Assembly (NCBI RefSeq): GCF_000166415.1
Contig: NC_014654.1
Span: 2,480,001-2,544,000 of the forward strand
Origin: Halanaerobium hydrogeniformans
Lineage (GTDB): Bacteria > Bacillota > Halanaerobiia > Halanaerobiales > Halanaerobiaceae
DNA length: 64,000 bases
Direction of reading: 5' to 3'
Translations under genes and position numbers: made by a program
Shown here: in pieces, positions 1 through 9,319 of the stretch
Layout: each line of letters starts with the position of its first letter
Position numbering within the stretch: the first letter of the stretch is position 1
Notes under the pieces: generated by a model
Databases searched by the model: none
The model's input: only the letters and a program-made list of their open reading frames with translations
What the model was told of the DNA's origin: nothing

Positions 1-1048
1 CTCCAACAACGATAATTAATGTTTCATCAGGATATTGTTCATAGAAATCTAATGCTACTGCTATTGAATCATCAAAAGCTAAAGTATCATAGATTGTACC
101 TGCAACATCATTATTATGAGCAGCATGGTCAATACGGCCACCCTCTACCATCATTATAAAACCACTATCGTCAGTTGTTAAAGCTTCGATTCCTCTTTCA
201 GTTAATTCAGCTAAACTAGGTTCTTCTGAGTCAACTCTATCAATCTCATATGACATGTGAGTTTGGTGAGGAGTATATAATATTTTACTTTCAGCAGTTG
301 GCTGATAATCTCTAAACTTCTGAGTATCTTCTGCAGATCTAAATACAGAATAACCAGCTTCTTCATATTCTCTAAAGAGATCTCTACTATCTTCTCTGCT
401 TGATCCATCAACTGTTTGTGGTAGGAAATGTCTGTATCCTCCACCTGCTAAAAAGTCAATGTCATTTTCTAAATACTGTTCTGCGATTTCATTTTCCATA
501 CTTCTATCAAGAACGTTAGCTCCAAAAGCACCTGGAGTAGCATGAGTAATTCTTGCTGTAGAAATTAAACCTGTATTCATACCCTCTTTGTTTGCAGCTA
601 ATAATACGGTTTCTAATGGATTACCATCTGGATCAACAGATATTGCATTTCTAGATGTTTTAATCCCAGTTGCCAGAGCTGTTGCAGTCTGCCCTGAACC
701 AGGAACTATAGTATCTGATCCAGTAGTTCTAGTTGAACCATGAACATCTAACTGATGCATTGTTAAACGATCACCAGGTTGTTCTGCTTCATGATCAATA
801 AAACTTTCACCCATATCTTCGTAACTATGAGTAACTTCTTCTTTATTTTCAAATTGAGTATAAAATTCAGCTAAAGTAGTATGAGCATGTGCCATTCCAT
901 CACCAATGAAATAAAATACATACTTTGGACTTTCAGCCTGAGCAACTGTGCTATTAGCAATTGCTACGCTTCCCATCATAAAAGTTACAAATAAAACTAA
1001 AACAAAAACACTTAATAATTTTTTCTTCCCAAATAAAGCTTTAAACAT
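1..1048 (-). CDS. phoA: Alkaline phosphatase, secreted, 3' end outside window
   Basis: Hydrolyses phosphate monoesters outside the cytoplasmic membrane to supply phosphate. The first 349 codons are present and the gene runs off the left edge. The N-terminus is a signal peptide (lysine-rich start, hydrophobic core, probable cleavage after AQA near residue 38). Visible family motifs are the metal-binding IGDG, the nucleophile region PGSGQTATA, RITHATPGAF and VEGGRIDHAAH. The residue before the nucleophile serine, Asp in E. coli PhoA, is Gly here, and the Asp of the E. coli magnesium site is His (THATP), as in many environmental PhoA enzymes. The last metal-binding motif would lie just beyond the edge. 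A sigma-54-like promoter and a group II intron lie upstream. Family assignment is firm; the substrate is inferred. Confidence 0.93.
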   Translation of the reverse strand, partial: MFKALFGKKKLLSVFVLVLFVTFMMGSVAIANSTVAQAESPKYVFYFIGDGMAHAHTTLAEFYTQFENKEEVTHSYEDMGESFIDHEAEQPGDRLTMHQLDVHGSTRTTGSDTIVPGSGQTATALATGIKTSRNAISVDPDGNPLETVLLAANKEGMNTGLISTARITHATPGAFGANVLDRSMENEIAEQYLENDIDFLAGGGYRHFLPQTVDGSSREDSRDLFREYEEAGYSVFRSAEDTQKFRDYQPTAESKILYTPHQTHMSYEIDRVDSEEPSLAELTERGIEALTTDDSGFIMMVEGGRIDHAAHNNDVAGTIYDTLAFDDSIAVALDFYEQYPDETLIIVVG

Positions 1049-1192
1049 TTGTAAATCCCCCTAATAGTATTTTAATTGTTCTAAATAATGATATTTGCCA
1101 ACATTGTTTACTTTTTATCCCCTCACTTTCTCAAAAATACATACAGTAGTTTTAATTTAACTGAGTTTTTCTGCTTCAACTGCCTATATAAA

Positions 1193-1210
1193 TTGCAATT
1201 ATCATTCCAA
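1193..1210 (-). promoter_or_regulatory. Candidate sigma-54 (-24/-12) promoter of the alkaline phosphatase gene
   Basis: Read on the minus strand, positions 1210 to 1193 give TTGGAATGATAATTGCAA. GG (1208-1207) and GC (1196-1195) are separated by exactly 10 bases, and most positions agree with the TTGGCACG-N4-TTGCA consensus. The start would be near 1184, giving a leader of about 135 nt. No convincing sigma-A promoter is visible here, and an NtrC-family activator is encoded upstream on the same strand. Confidence 0.55.
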
Positions 1211-1304
1211 TCAACCCAATAATTTAAAATTTAACTCTAAAATTTGATATTTTTTAAAAAAAGCTTTAAGATGCCTGTATTAACAGAGAATCAATTATCA
1301 AAAA

Positions 1305-3220
1305 ATCGAGTAGGAGGAAAATAATTAATTTATTTTCCGTCCTCTCACACCACCGCAGCGTACCGTTCGGTACTGGGCGGTTCATTAAGTATTAGTTGCT
1401 TGTGCATATCTTTCCGTAAAACTGAAGTATCCCAGTTTCTTTAATAACTGGTTGGTAAAGGTTCTTGCAAGTATTGGGCTATTGGATATTCTCCAGTAGC
1501 CTTTCCTTGTGTTAGCATATTTCCATGCCTTAGCTTCTTTGATACCCAGTTTCCTGAGCATCTTAAAGCGGGTTCTAATTTTCTTCCACCTCTTCCAGTA
1601 GCACATTCTTATTCTTCGTCTTGCCCACTGGTCAAGTTCCCTCATCTTTCTTTTCATATCAGCTATTTTATAGTAGCTGACCCAGCCTGTGATTATCTGT
1701 TTTAATTTCTTAAAACGATATTTCATTGTCCATGGCTTACTCCTTGATGTGAGTGCTTTTATCTTTCCTTTAATTTTCTTAATCGATTTCGGGTGGATTC
1801 TAACCCTTACTTCACCTTTCCTACTATAGAATGAAAACCCTAAGAATTTTCTTCTCCAGGGTCTGCCGACTGCACTTTTCCTTGCATTGACTTTAAGTTT
1901 GAGTTTCTTTTCAACAAATACAGTTATGCTTTCCATAACTCTCTTGGCCGCTTTTCTGCTTCTGACATAGATCTGACTATCATCAGCGTAGCGACAGAAT
2001 TTATGATTGCGTTTCTCCAGTTCTTTATCCAGTTCATCCAGCATTATGTTGCTGAGCAGCGGACTTAACGGGCCGCCCTGGGGGCAACCTTTATCATCTT
2101 TACTGATTACACCATCAATCATTACTCCTGAGTTAAGGTAAGCTCTTATTAACTTCAGCACCCTCTTATCCTGCACTTTCCTGGCTACTAAAGACATCAG
2201 TTTATCATGTTGAACAGTATCGAAATACTTTTCAAGGTCTATATCGACCACCCATGTATAACCGTCATTTATATATTCCCTGGCTTTATTTACCGCCTGG
2301 TGTGCATTTCTTCCAGGTCTGAATCCGTAACTGTACTCTGAAAATCCCGGATCAAATATTGGCGTCAGCTGTTGTGTTATTGCCTGTTGAATCATTCTAT
2401 CTATTACTGTTGGAATACCAAGTAGTCTTACTCCACCACCAGGCTTAGGTATTTCTACCCTTCTTACTGCCTGTGGTTTGTAATTACCTTCCAGTATATC
2501 TTTCAGAAGTTGACTGCCGTTTCTTTTAAGGTGGGGTAGAAGTTCATCTACACTCATCCCATCAATACCATGGCTGCCTTTATTTCCTACAACTCTTTTA
2601 TATGCCTTATTCAGGTTTGGAGCTGCAAGAATTTTCTCCATCAGATTACTGGAGTCTGCCTTTTCACCGTTTCTTTCCTTCGGCAACGCCGCAGAAACAC
2701 TCTGCACTCTCTCATTACTTCCAGCTTCCAGCCTTTTCTCCTGAGAGCAGCCTTCATATGAAGTTGTCTGCTTTCTATGTGTTTCCGTCGAGTTGTTCAA
2801 ATTTAAGAAACCTCCTAATGTTTCATCCTTCAATTAGTGTATATATCCACCAATCTACTATGACCTCTGCTGCATTCTGACAGTTCAACTCTTGCATTAC
2901 TGCAGAGTTTATTGCTTAGAAATTCATCACCACAATCTACTGTCAGACCTTCCCTGGTTAAGAATATTTGCTTTCACTACATCTATCTGCTGTATTTACA
3001 CTTCCCGTCTCGAATAGTTTTGGGCTTTGTTTTGTTATGCAAACTTACCCACAAGATTGTGCCTTTTTTATACAGTTCGTATTCCTCAGACCGAAGCTTT
3101 GCCTCCAACTTCCTTCAGATTCCACCTCACGGTGGACACCCTTGTCTTCAGCTAGTGGTTGGCACTATTGACCCCCACATCAGACTTTCACTGACTAGCA
3201 AATATCCATGCCAGGCAAAC
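1305..3220 (-). ncRNA. Group IIC self-splicing intron (about 1.9 kb)
   Basis: Ribozyme and retroelement on the minus strand. The 5' end is placed at 3220, where the sequence reads GTTTGCCTGGCATGG, a variant of the usual GTGYG start. Domain V is at 1381-1349 (ACCGCC, a GTACC-GAAC-GGTAC hairpin, GGTGGT), a group IIC-like form. Domain VI is an AT-rich stem at about 1311-1342, and the 3' end is placed at 1305 after CTACTCGAT. The maturase gene lies inside domain IV. The upstream exon is a terminator hairpin and the downstream exon resumes with TTTTTGAT, so the insertion is in a terminator T-tract, the known target of class C introns. Boundaries are predicted from motifs, within a few bases. Confidence 0.85.
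1385..2800 (-). CDS. ltrA: Group II intron reverse transcriptase/maturase
   Basis: Multifunctional protein that aids splicing and copies the intron RNA during retrohoming. The reverse transcriptase has the RIPKP-like IPKPGGG segment, GFRPGR, the palm motif YADD, and FLGF. The C-terminal maturase (X) domain includes WARRRIRMCYWKRWKK and a GYWRIS segment. There is no HNH endonuclease domain, which fits class C elements. The reading frame opens at a TTG at 2833 without a ribosome site. A TTG at 2800, about 10 bases after AGGAGG, is the better start and gives 471 residues. It looks intact, so the intron may still be mobile. Confidence 0.93.
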   Translation of the reverse strand: MNNSTETHRKQTTSYEGCSQEKRLEAGSNERVQSVSAALPKERNGEKADSSNLMEKILAAPNLNKAYKRVVGNKGSHGIDGMSVDELLPHLKRNGSQLLKDILEGNYKPQAVRRVEIPKPGGGVRLLGIPTVIDRMIQQAITQQLTPIFDPGFSEYSYGFRPGRNAHQAVNKAREYINDGYTWVVDIDLEKYFDTVQHDKLMSLVARKVQDKRVLKLIRAYLNSGVMIDGVISKDDKGCPQGGPLSPLLSNIMLDELDKELEKRNHKFCRYADDSQIYVRSRKAAKRVMESITVFVEKKLKLKVNARKSAVGRPWRRKFLGFSFYSRKGEVRVRIHPKSIKKIKGKIKALTSRSKPWTMKYRFKKLKQIITGWVSYYKIADMKRKMRELDQWARRRIRMCYWKRWKKIRTRFKMLRKLGIKEAKAWKYANTRKGYWRISNSPILARTFTNQLLKKLGYFSFTERYAQATNT

Positions 3221-3224
3221 ATAA

Positions 3225-3258
3225 AAAGCAGAAGACTCTTAAAAAAGTCTACTGCTTT
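3225..3258 (-). terminator. Rho-independent terminator of the sensory operon, split from its T-tract by the intron
   Basis: Arms 3225-3231 with 3252-3258 and 3233-3237 with 3246-3250 form a hairpin with one mismatch and an 8-base loop. On the minus strand CTGCTTTTTAT follows, then the intron. Removing the intron restores a longer T-rich tail (TTTTTATTTTTTGAT). Confidence 0.85.
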
Positions 3259-3325
3259 ATTAATAAAATATAAATATTCGATTTTTGTGTATTTTCAGAT
3301 AATATTCACAACTCAAGTGTGAAAT

Positions 3326-4651
3326 TTACTCAAGTAATTTTTTAAATTCCGGATCATTTTCATATTTTTTTATCCAATTATATATAGTTTTTCTTGAAAT
3401 ACCCAGTATTTCAGCTGCTTTTGTTTTATTTCCACTACTTTTTCTTAGTGCAATAAGCACCTTTTCCTTCTCGGTTAAAACTTCTTTAAACTGTTGATTA
3501 ATACTATTTTTTATTTCTTGAGGGATATCCATTACAGTTATTTTTTCACCTTTAACAGTAATTACAAGTCTTTCGCAAAGATTTTCTAATTCCCTGATAT
3601 TACCAGGCCAATTGTATTGTTGAAGTAATTTTAATGCTTTATTGGAAATACTCATTTTATTAATTCCTTCACGCCGAGAAATTTTATCAATAAAATGTTT
3701 AGTTAATATTTTTATATCTTCTTTTCTTTCCCTTAAAGGGGGCACATGAATCGGGATAACATTTAGCCTATAATATAAATCACTTCTAAATTTATTCTCA
3801 TCAACCATTTTTTTAATATCCCTATTTGTGGTTGCAATAACTCTTAGATCAACCTGAATACTTTTGTTCTCTCCTACCCGTTCAAATTCTTTTTCCTGTA
3901 AAACCCTTAGTAGTTTTGATTGGGTATTTAAATCTATCTCTGTAACTTCATCTAAAAGTATACTACCACCATCTGCTATTTCAAATTTTCCTTTTTTATC
4001 TCTTACCGCTCCTGTAAAGGCGCCTTCTTTATGTCCAAAAAGCTCTGATTCAATTATATTAGGACTTAAAGCAGCACAATTTACCGCTACAAAATTTTTA
4101 TCTGCTCTAGATCCATTATTATGAAGTGCTTTTGCAACAAGTTCTTTTCCAGTTCCACTTTCTCCTTGAATTAAAACTGTAGAACTATAATCAGCGGCCA
4201 TATCAATCATTTCAATTAATTTATTAATTTTATCACTTTGACCGATTATTTCTCGATATTTTTCTCGCTTAATTGTCAGATTTTTTGTGTCTGATTTCCC
4301 AATTAAGTTAGCTATTTTAATTTTCAATTCATTATAATCTAAAGGTTTTGTTAAAAATTCGGAAGCCCCCATTTTTATAGCTTTAACCGCCATCGGAATA
4401 CTACCAAATGCTGTCATAAAAATAAATTCAGATTTAATTCCATTATTAATTATTTCTCTATAAAATTCAAGCCCATCCATTTCAGGCATCTTTATATCAG
4501 AAATAATTAAATCAGGTTTATAAAGTATTGCTTTCTCTATAGCTTGATAAACATCATTGGCATATTCGACTTGATAATTTTCTTCTTCAAGTATTACTTT
4601 TAAAACTTTAGTAATATTTTCTTTATCATCAACTATTAGTATTTTTGCCAT
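3326..4651 (-). CDS. NtrC-family sigma-54-dependent response regulator
   Basis: DNA-binding activator that couples phosphorylation to open-complex formation by sigma-54 RNA polymerase. The receiver domain (residues 1-120) has the acidic pair Asp8-Asp9, phospho-acceptor Asp52 in SDIKMP and a conserved Lys in TKPLD. The central AAA+ domain (about 140-370) has Walker A GESGTGKE, the sigma-54-contacting loop GAFTGA and Walker B ILLDE. The C-terminal Fis-type helix-turn-helix ends in GISRKTIYNWIKKYE. The start at MAKILIVDD fits the family; an upstream ATG four codons earlier abuts the ribosome site. It overlaps the kinase gene by 23 bases, so the two are translationally coupled. The phosphatase gene downstream is a plausible target. 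Confidence 0.95.
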   Translation of the reverse strand: MAKILIVDDKENITKVLKVILEEENYQVEYANDVYQAIEKAILYKPDLIISDIKMPEMDGLEFYREIINNGIKSEFIFMTAFGSIPMAVKAIKMGASEFLTKPLDYNELKIKIANLIGKSDTKNLTIKREKYREIIGQSDKINKLIEMIDMAADYSSTVLIQGESGTGKELVAKALHNNGSRADKNFVAVNCAALSPNIIESELFGHKEGAFTGAVRDKKGKFEIADGGSILLDEVTEIDLNTQSKLLRVLQEKEFERVGENKSIQVDLRVIATTNRDIKKMVDENKFRSDLYYRLNVIPIHVPPLRERKEDIKILTKHFIDKISRREGINKMSISNKALKLLQQYNWPGNIRELENLCERLVITVKGEKITVMDIPQEIKNSINQQFKEVLTEKEKVLIALRKSSGNKTKAAEILGISRKTIYNWIKKYENDPEFKKLLE

Positions 4652-6014
4652 TATTATTATCATCCTTAAAAATTGGTAGTTTTATTTTAAAAACTGTATT
4701 ATTATTTGATTCAACATCTATTATTCCATCATGTCTTTCAATAATTTCTTTAGAAATACTTAAGCCTATTCCGCTACCGCTTTTTTTAGTTGTAAAAAAG
4801 GGATCAAATATCTTTTCAAGATTTTTTTCTTTAATACCACTTCCATTATCTTTAATTAACACAGTTATAAATTTTTCGTCATTGCTTAAAACAATTTTGA
4901 TATAACCCTTTTTCCCAACTGCTTCAATAGAATTTAATAGTATATTTGTAAATACACTTTTTATTTTGTTTGTATCTCCATTAATATATGCTTCTTGATT
5001 ATTAAACTTTTTAATCAATTTAATTTTTTTGTTCTGCAGCATTGGTTTTAATAAAACAAAGATATCATTAATTAAATTATTAAGATTGATTTTTTCAAAA
5101 TCATAAGATTTAATACGGGCAAAACTTAAAAATTCATCAAGAAAACTATTTAAGGAAGTAATTTCTTCTTTAAGTATATTGTAAAAACCACCATCAGAGT
5201 TTAAATCACCCTTTAACTTCATTACCTCAACCGATCCTGAAATTGCTTCAAGAGGATTCCTTATTTCATGGGCCAGATAGGCAGACATCTTTCCTATTGT
5301 AGCCATCTGTGCTTTTTCAACCAATCGTTTTCTAATCACTAACATCTCTTCATACATCCAACCGATAGAATTATATAACTCATTTAATTCTTCAGGAGGT
5401 TCAGCCTTTTCTAAAGTTTTTATATCAAAATCATCCTCCGGAATTTTACGTACTCTTTCAGCAAGTATAGTCAGAGGTTCAAAAAAATATTCTGCAGTAA
5501 TATTAATAATAATAATTAACAATACTAAAGCCACAGTTAAAATTAGCATTATTAGCTTAATAGAATAATTTATTCTATCTAACATTGACTGCTGAGATAA
5601 AACAACAATCGATTTACCCATATCAACACCATTAACATTAATAGTATCAACAGTTATTAAATTATTATTTTCCCATAAAAGTTGATCCTCACTATAATCA
5701 AAGTCTGTAAAGCTACCTTCTTCTTCTCTATTTAAAGAAGCGAGTATTCTTCCCTCATTATTTATTATTTTAGCTCCTATTAAATCCTTTTCATCTTCAA
5801 AAGATCTTACATTTTGCACAAGAGTACTGAATTCATGAATCAATATTGCTTCTTTACTAATATCAGCTAAAGTTCTTGCCAAAAGTTTTCCTCTTCTTTC
5901 TATCTCTTCTTGAAATATATCGCGCTGCTGAACAACTAATATATATCCAATCACGGTCATAATTAATAAAAAAATTAACATTATATAAATTATTAGACGC
6001 TTTTTTAATGACAC
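4629..6014 (-). CDS. Membrane sensor histidine kinase
   Basis: Two-component kinase, partner of the adjacent NtrC-type regulator. It has an N-terminal transmembrane helix (about residues 5-25), an extracytoplasmic region of about 120 residues, a second helix, a HAMP-like linker, a HisKA domain with AHEIRNPLEA (phospho-His), then an ATPase domain with N-box NILLNSIEAV, G1 DNGSGI, F-box FDPFFTTK and G2 GSGIGLSIS. The GTG at 6014 lies 9 bases after GAGG and is preferred over the ATG at 6023, which abuts that site. The gene follows the binding-protein gene by a short gap. The extracytoplasmic region probably contacts that binding protein rather than a free ligand; this is inferred from gene order. 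Confidence 0.93.
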   Translation of the reverse strand: MSLKKRLIIYIMLIFLLIMTVIGYILVVQQRDIFQEEIERRGKLLARTLADISKEAILIHEFSTLVQNVRSFEDEKDLIGAKIINNEGRILASLNREEEGSFTDFDYSEDQLLWENNNLITVDTINVNGVDMGKSIVVLSQQSMLDRINYSIKLIMLILTVALVLLIIIINITAEYFFEPLTILAERVRKIPEDDFDIKTLEKAEPPEELNELYNSIGWMYEEMLVIRKRLVEKAQMATIGKMSAYLAHEIRNPLEAISGSVEVMKLKGDLNSDGGFYNILKEEITSLNSFLDEFLSFARIKSYDFEKINLNNLINDIFVLLKPMLQNKKIKLIKKFNNQEAYINGDTNKIKSVFTNILLNSIEAVGKKGYIKIVLSNDEKFITVLIKDNGSGIKEKNLEKIFDPFFTTKKSGSGIGLSISKEIIERHDGIIDVESNNNTVFKIKLPIFKDDNNNGKNTNS

Positions 6015-6061
6015 AGTAACCATCCTCAATTAGGTTCACAAATTTTTACTTTTAATTCTGC

Positions 6062-6922
6062 TTAATCAATCAAATCAAAAGAACTCATATAATCTCTTAC
6101 AATATCATAAAGCTTGTCATCACTTAAAACAAAACCATCAAAATCCAAACCTGACATTGCCTGTCTTCCAGCTGAATCTGTATTTAAACTTAAAAAAGCA
6201 GTGGTTATTTTATCCATCTCATTTAAACTAAGACCTTTTCTAGCAGCTATAGAAGATGCTGGCAAATAAAGAGAATGTGCAAAAATCTTAATGTCAGATA
6301 AATATTTTTGATTTATTGGATCTTCAAGTATAAATAATTTAATTACTCCCGCATCTACCAGCCCATAACTTACACTTCTTAAAACATTTTCATGTTTACC
6401 AGTGTATATTATATTGAGGTCTTCCTGATGGTCTATATCTATATCTCTCAACATATCTATCGGTATATAATAACCTGAAGTAGAGTCTCTTTTTGAAGTT
6501 AAAGCAAAATTTTTATCCCTTAAATCTTCTAATTTATTAATATCAGAATCTTTTTGGGTAATAAAACCTGCTCTATAGTAAGGAGTACCATACATAACCC
6601 TTAAGACAAGTGGTATACAATCTAATTCTTGATGGGCTTTAACATAAAAAACAGGTGAATAATAGGCTAAGTCAATTTCTTCATTTTTCATTTTTTCAAT
6701 TAACTCATAATGATCTTTTGTAATAACCAATTCAATCTCAAGTCCACTTCTTTTTGAAACCTCATCAATGACCGGCTGCCAGCTTTCTAATTTTGATAAA
6801 GCTACCCTTTTAGCAGGAACTCCAAACCTAAGACTGTCTTCAGCAAAAACATTTTGATGAAATAATAAGGAAAATAGAAAAATTAGTATTAAAATATTTA
6901 TTATTAGATTTTTATTCTGCAT
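6062..6922 (-). CDS. PhnD-like periplasmic/exported binding protein, sensory
   Basis: Type-2 periplasmic-binding-fold protein of the phosphate/phosphonate (PhnD, PtxB, AioX) superfamily, 286 residues. A signal peptide of about 27 residues ends in VFA-ED. The mature start LRFGVPAKR, the LAYYSPVFYVKAHQ segment and SKRDSTSGYYIPIDML match the family. No ABC permease or ATPase lies nearby. It is first in an operon with a histidine kinase and a sigma-54 regulator, so a sensing role is more likely than transport, as for AioX in AioXSR. A strong ribosome site AAAGGAG precedes the ATG. The ligand is unknown: phosphate, phosphonate, phosphite and other oxyanions are all open. Confidence 0.9.
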   Translation of the reverse strand: MQNKNLIINILILIFLFSLLFHQNVFAEDSLRFGVPAKRVALSKLESWQPVIDEVSKRSGLEIELVITKDHYELIEKMKNEEIDLAYYSPVFYVKAHQELDCIPLVLRVMYGTPYYRAGFITQKDSDINKLEDLRDKNFALTSKRDSTSGYYIPIDMLRDIDIDHQEDLNIIYTGKHENVLRSVSYGLVDAGVIKLFILEDPINQKYLSDIKIFAHSLYLPASSIAARKGLSLNEMDKITTAFLSLNTDSAGRQAMSGLDFDGFVLSDDKLYDIVRDYMSSFDLID

Positions 6923-7068
6923 TGTTTTCTCTCCTTTTTTTGCTGTTAATTACATTATTCCATCCAAAATTCAAAATCCCTTTAAATTAGACTAATATTT
7001 TAAGATAAAAACTGAATTTTTAGTTAGTTAATGCTTGAATTAAAAATAATGGATTTAAAATATAAATA

Positions 7069-7104
7069 AGCCTATCATAAAGAAATAATACAAAATGATA
7101 GGCT
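7069..7104 (-). terminator. Terminator of the histidine operon
   Basis: A perfect 10-bp stem (7069-7078 with 7095-7104, AGCCTATCAT and its complement) with a 16-base loop, followed on the minus strand by a T-rich tail. It lies just past hisIE. The A/T flanks could also let it act on the other strand. Confidence 0.85.
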
Positions 7105-7135
7105 AAAAAAGTTATTTTATTATTAGATAAAAATT

Positions 7136-7783
7136 CTATTTATGTCTTTCAATTAATTCCTTTCTAATTTGCTCAGGGTCAATATTTTTTTCAGCAAGCA
7201 AAACCAGCATATGATAAAGTAGATCAGCAGATTCTAAAATTAATTCTTCTGCTGTTTCATTTTTAGAGGCAATAATAACTTCTGCCGATTCTTCTCCTAC
7301 TTTTTTAAGAATCTTATCTATACCCTCTTTAAATAAATATGTAGTATAAGAATCTTCCGGCATTGCTGCTTTTCGGCTTAAAATTAATTGATATAAAAAA
7401 TCTACAATATTACTTTGTTTAAGAGCTTCACTTTTGTTTTTTTCAACAGCCATTTTACGAAAGAAACAGGAGGTCTCTCCAGTATGACAGGAAGGTCCAG
7501 CAGGGTCAACCATAAATAAAATAGTATCCTGGTCACAGTCATAATATATTTCTTTTATCTTTTGGGTATTACCCGAGGTAGCACCCTTATGCCAGATTTC
7601 CTGTCGAGAACGAGAATAGAAAACCGTCTCTCCTTTTTCCAAACTTAATTTCAAAGACTCCTCATTTACATAAGCTACCATTAAAATATCTTTTGTATTA
7701 TAGTCCTGTACAACAGCAGGAATAAGATCGCTTTGATTATATTTAAAATCTATTTCTGCTGGATCTTTAATTATTTCTAACAT
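7136..7783 (-). CDS. hisIE: Phosphoribosyl-AMP cyclohydrolase / phosphoribosyl-ATP pyrophosphatase
   Basis: Bifunctional cytoplasmic enzyme of histidine synthesis: the HisE domain hydrolyses PR-ATP to PR-AMP and the HisI domain opens the purine ring. HisI spans about residues 1-110, with [16 protein letters not shown] and the zinc/metal motif DCDQD followed by CHTG and CFFR. HisE spans about 125-215, with [16 protein letters not shown] and [10 protein letters not shown]. The 215-residue length fits the fused form. It is last in the operon, 46 bases after hisF, and is followed by the terminator. Confidence 0.97.
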   Translation of the reverse strand: MLEIIKDPAEIDFKYNQSDLIPAVVQDYNTKDILMVAYVNEESLKLSLEKGETVFYSRSRQEIWHKGATSGNTQKIKEIYYDCDQDTILFMVDPAGPSCHTGETSCFFRKMAVEKNKSEALKQSNIVDFLYQLILSRKAAMPEDSYTTYLFKEGIDKILKKVGEESAEVIIASKNETAEELILESADLLYHMLVLLAEKNIDPEQIRKELIERHK

Positions 7784-7829
7784 TCTTTAACTACAACCTT
7801 TCTATACTTAACTATTGGTCTTAAAGCAA

Positions 7830-8597
7830 TCATCCTTCTATCCTAACCGGGATACCAAGATTTTCTAGTTCTTTTTTTACATCTTTAATAGCTATTTCCC
7901 CAAAGTGAAAAATGGATGCTGCTAAAGCTGCATCTGCTCCTGTTTGTTGAAATACATCTATAAAATGCTGAATATTGCCAGCACCACCAGAAGCAATAAC
8001 TGGAATATTTACGGCCTCTGTTACAGCCTTTAACATTTCTATATCAAAACCATCTTTAGTCCCATCTGCATTAATGCTGGTTAAGAGAATTTCGCCAGCT
8101 CCAAGTTCTTCTAATTCTTTGACCCATTCTATTAAATCAATTCCGGTTTCTTTGCTGCCACCATTTATAAATATTTCCCAGCCATCACCTGATTCTTTTT
8201 TATCCGCATCTACCGCTCCAACAATACACTGAGAACCAAAAGCTTGAGCTCCTTTTTTAACAAGCTCAGGATTTTTAACAGCTGCAGAGTTAACTGAAAC
8301 TTTATCAGCACCAGAACGTAAAATAAGCTGCATATCTTCAACTGTTCTAATACCTCCACCTACAGTAAGGGGTATAAAAACTTGAGCAGCTACTTTTTCT
8401 ACCAGCTCTGCAAGAGTCTTTCTCTTTTCTTTAGTTGCTGTAATATCTAAAAATACAAGTTCATCTGCTCCTAAATCATTATATTTCCTGGCAGATTCAA
8501 CCGGATCACCGGCATCAATTAAATCAACAAAGTTTACTCCTTTAACTACCCGCCCATCTTTAATATCTAGACAGGGAATGATTCTTTTTTTATGCAT
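7830..8597 (-). CDS. hisF: Imidazole glycerol phosphate synthase, cyclase subunit
   Basis: TIM-barrel subunit that uses ammonia from HisH to convert PRFAR to imidazole glycerol phosphate and AICAR. It has the N-terminal [16 protein letters not shown], phosphate-binding GGGIR, and the second half-barrel with [13 protein letters not shown] and IASGGAG. At 255 residues it is full length. Its start overlaps the hisA stop region by one base, and all genes from hisZ to hisF are tightly packed. Confidence 0.98.
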   Translation of the reverse strand: MHKKRIIPCLDIKDGRVVKGVNFVDLIDAGDPVESARKYNDLGADELVFLDITATKEKRKTLAELVEKVAAQVFIPLTVGGGIRTVEDMQLILRSGADKVSVNSAAVKNPELVKKGAQAFGSQCIVGAVDADKKESGDGWEIFINGGSKETGIDLIEWVKELEELGAGEILLTSINADGTKDGFDIEMLKAVTEAVNIPVIASGGAGNIQHFIDVFQQTGADAALAASIFHFGEIAIKDVKKELENLGIPVRIEG

Positions 8598-9319
8598 TAT
8601 TTATCCTCCATTTCTGAAAAAACTTTCTCTAAATCTATTTTACCCTGATAAATTGCCTGACCGGTAATTGCTCCATAAAATTCTAAATCTGCAAGCCTAT
8701 ATAAATCCTCTTCAGAACTGATTCCACCTGAAGCAATTATCTGCAAATTCGTTTCTGCTTTTAACTTTTTTAAGCCCTCAAAATCAGGGCCAGAGAGCAT
8801 TCCATCTCTGCCGATATCAGTATAAAGTATATATTTAACTCCTAGTTCTTCCATTTCCAAAGCAAAATCAAGCATAGCAAGACTACTCTCTTCTTTCCAG
8901 CCAGAAGTAGTAACTCTACCATCTCTAACATCTATACTTACTAAAATTCTATCTGCTCCAAAATCCTTTAACATTTCTGATAATAATTCAGGATTTTTTA
9001 CAGCCAAGGTTCCTATAATTGCCCTTGAAACACCTAGATCCAAAAGTCTTTTTACATCTTCTTTTTTTCTGATGCCGCCACCTGTCTGGATTTTAAGCTC
9101 AGTTCTTTCTGATATCTTTTTAATAACATTAAAATTTTTGCTTTCACCTGCACAGGCTCCATCAAGGTCTACCAAATGCAGCCATTCTGCACCTTCTTTT
9201 GCAAATTTTTCAGCTATCTTTAGAGGATTCTTGCTGTAAACCGTTTTTTTGTCAAAATCCCCCTGTTTCAATCTTACTACTTCCCCGTCTTTTAAATCTA
9301 TTGCGGGTAATATTATCAT
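8597..9319 (-). CDS. hisA: ProFAR isomerase
   Basis: Isomerises ProFAR to PRFAR by an Amadori rearrangement. It is a TIM-barrel paralogue of HisF with [14 protein letters not shown], the phosphate loop [10 protein letters not shown], catalytic Asp residues in AIDLKDG and [11 protein letters not shown], and IASGGIS. At 240 residues it is the normal length. It lies between hisH and hisF with no usable gap, so co-translation is likely. Confidence 0.98.
   Translation of the reverse strand: MIILPAIDLKDGEVVRLKQGDFDKKTVYSKNPLKIAEKFAKEGAEWLHLVDLDGACAGESKNFNVIKKISERTELKIQTGGGIRKKEDVKRLLDLGVSRAIIGTLAVKNPELLSEMLKDFGADRILVSIDVRDGRVTTSGWKEESSLAMLDFALEMEELGVKYILYTDIGRDGMLSGPDFEGLKKLKAETNLQIIASGGISSEEDLYRLADLEFYGAITGQAIYQGKIDLEKVFSEMEDK

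Noticed and set aside
2912-3322. Plus-strand 136-codon open frame in the intron 5' region
   Set aside because: It lies opposite the structured intron RNA, has no ribosome site and its translation resembles no protein.
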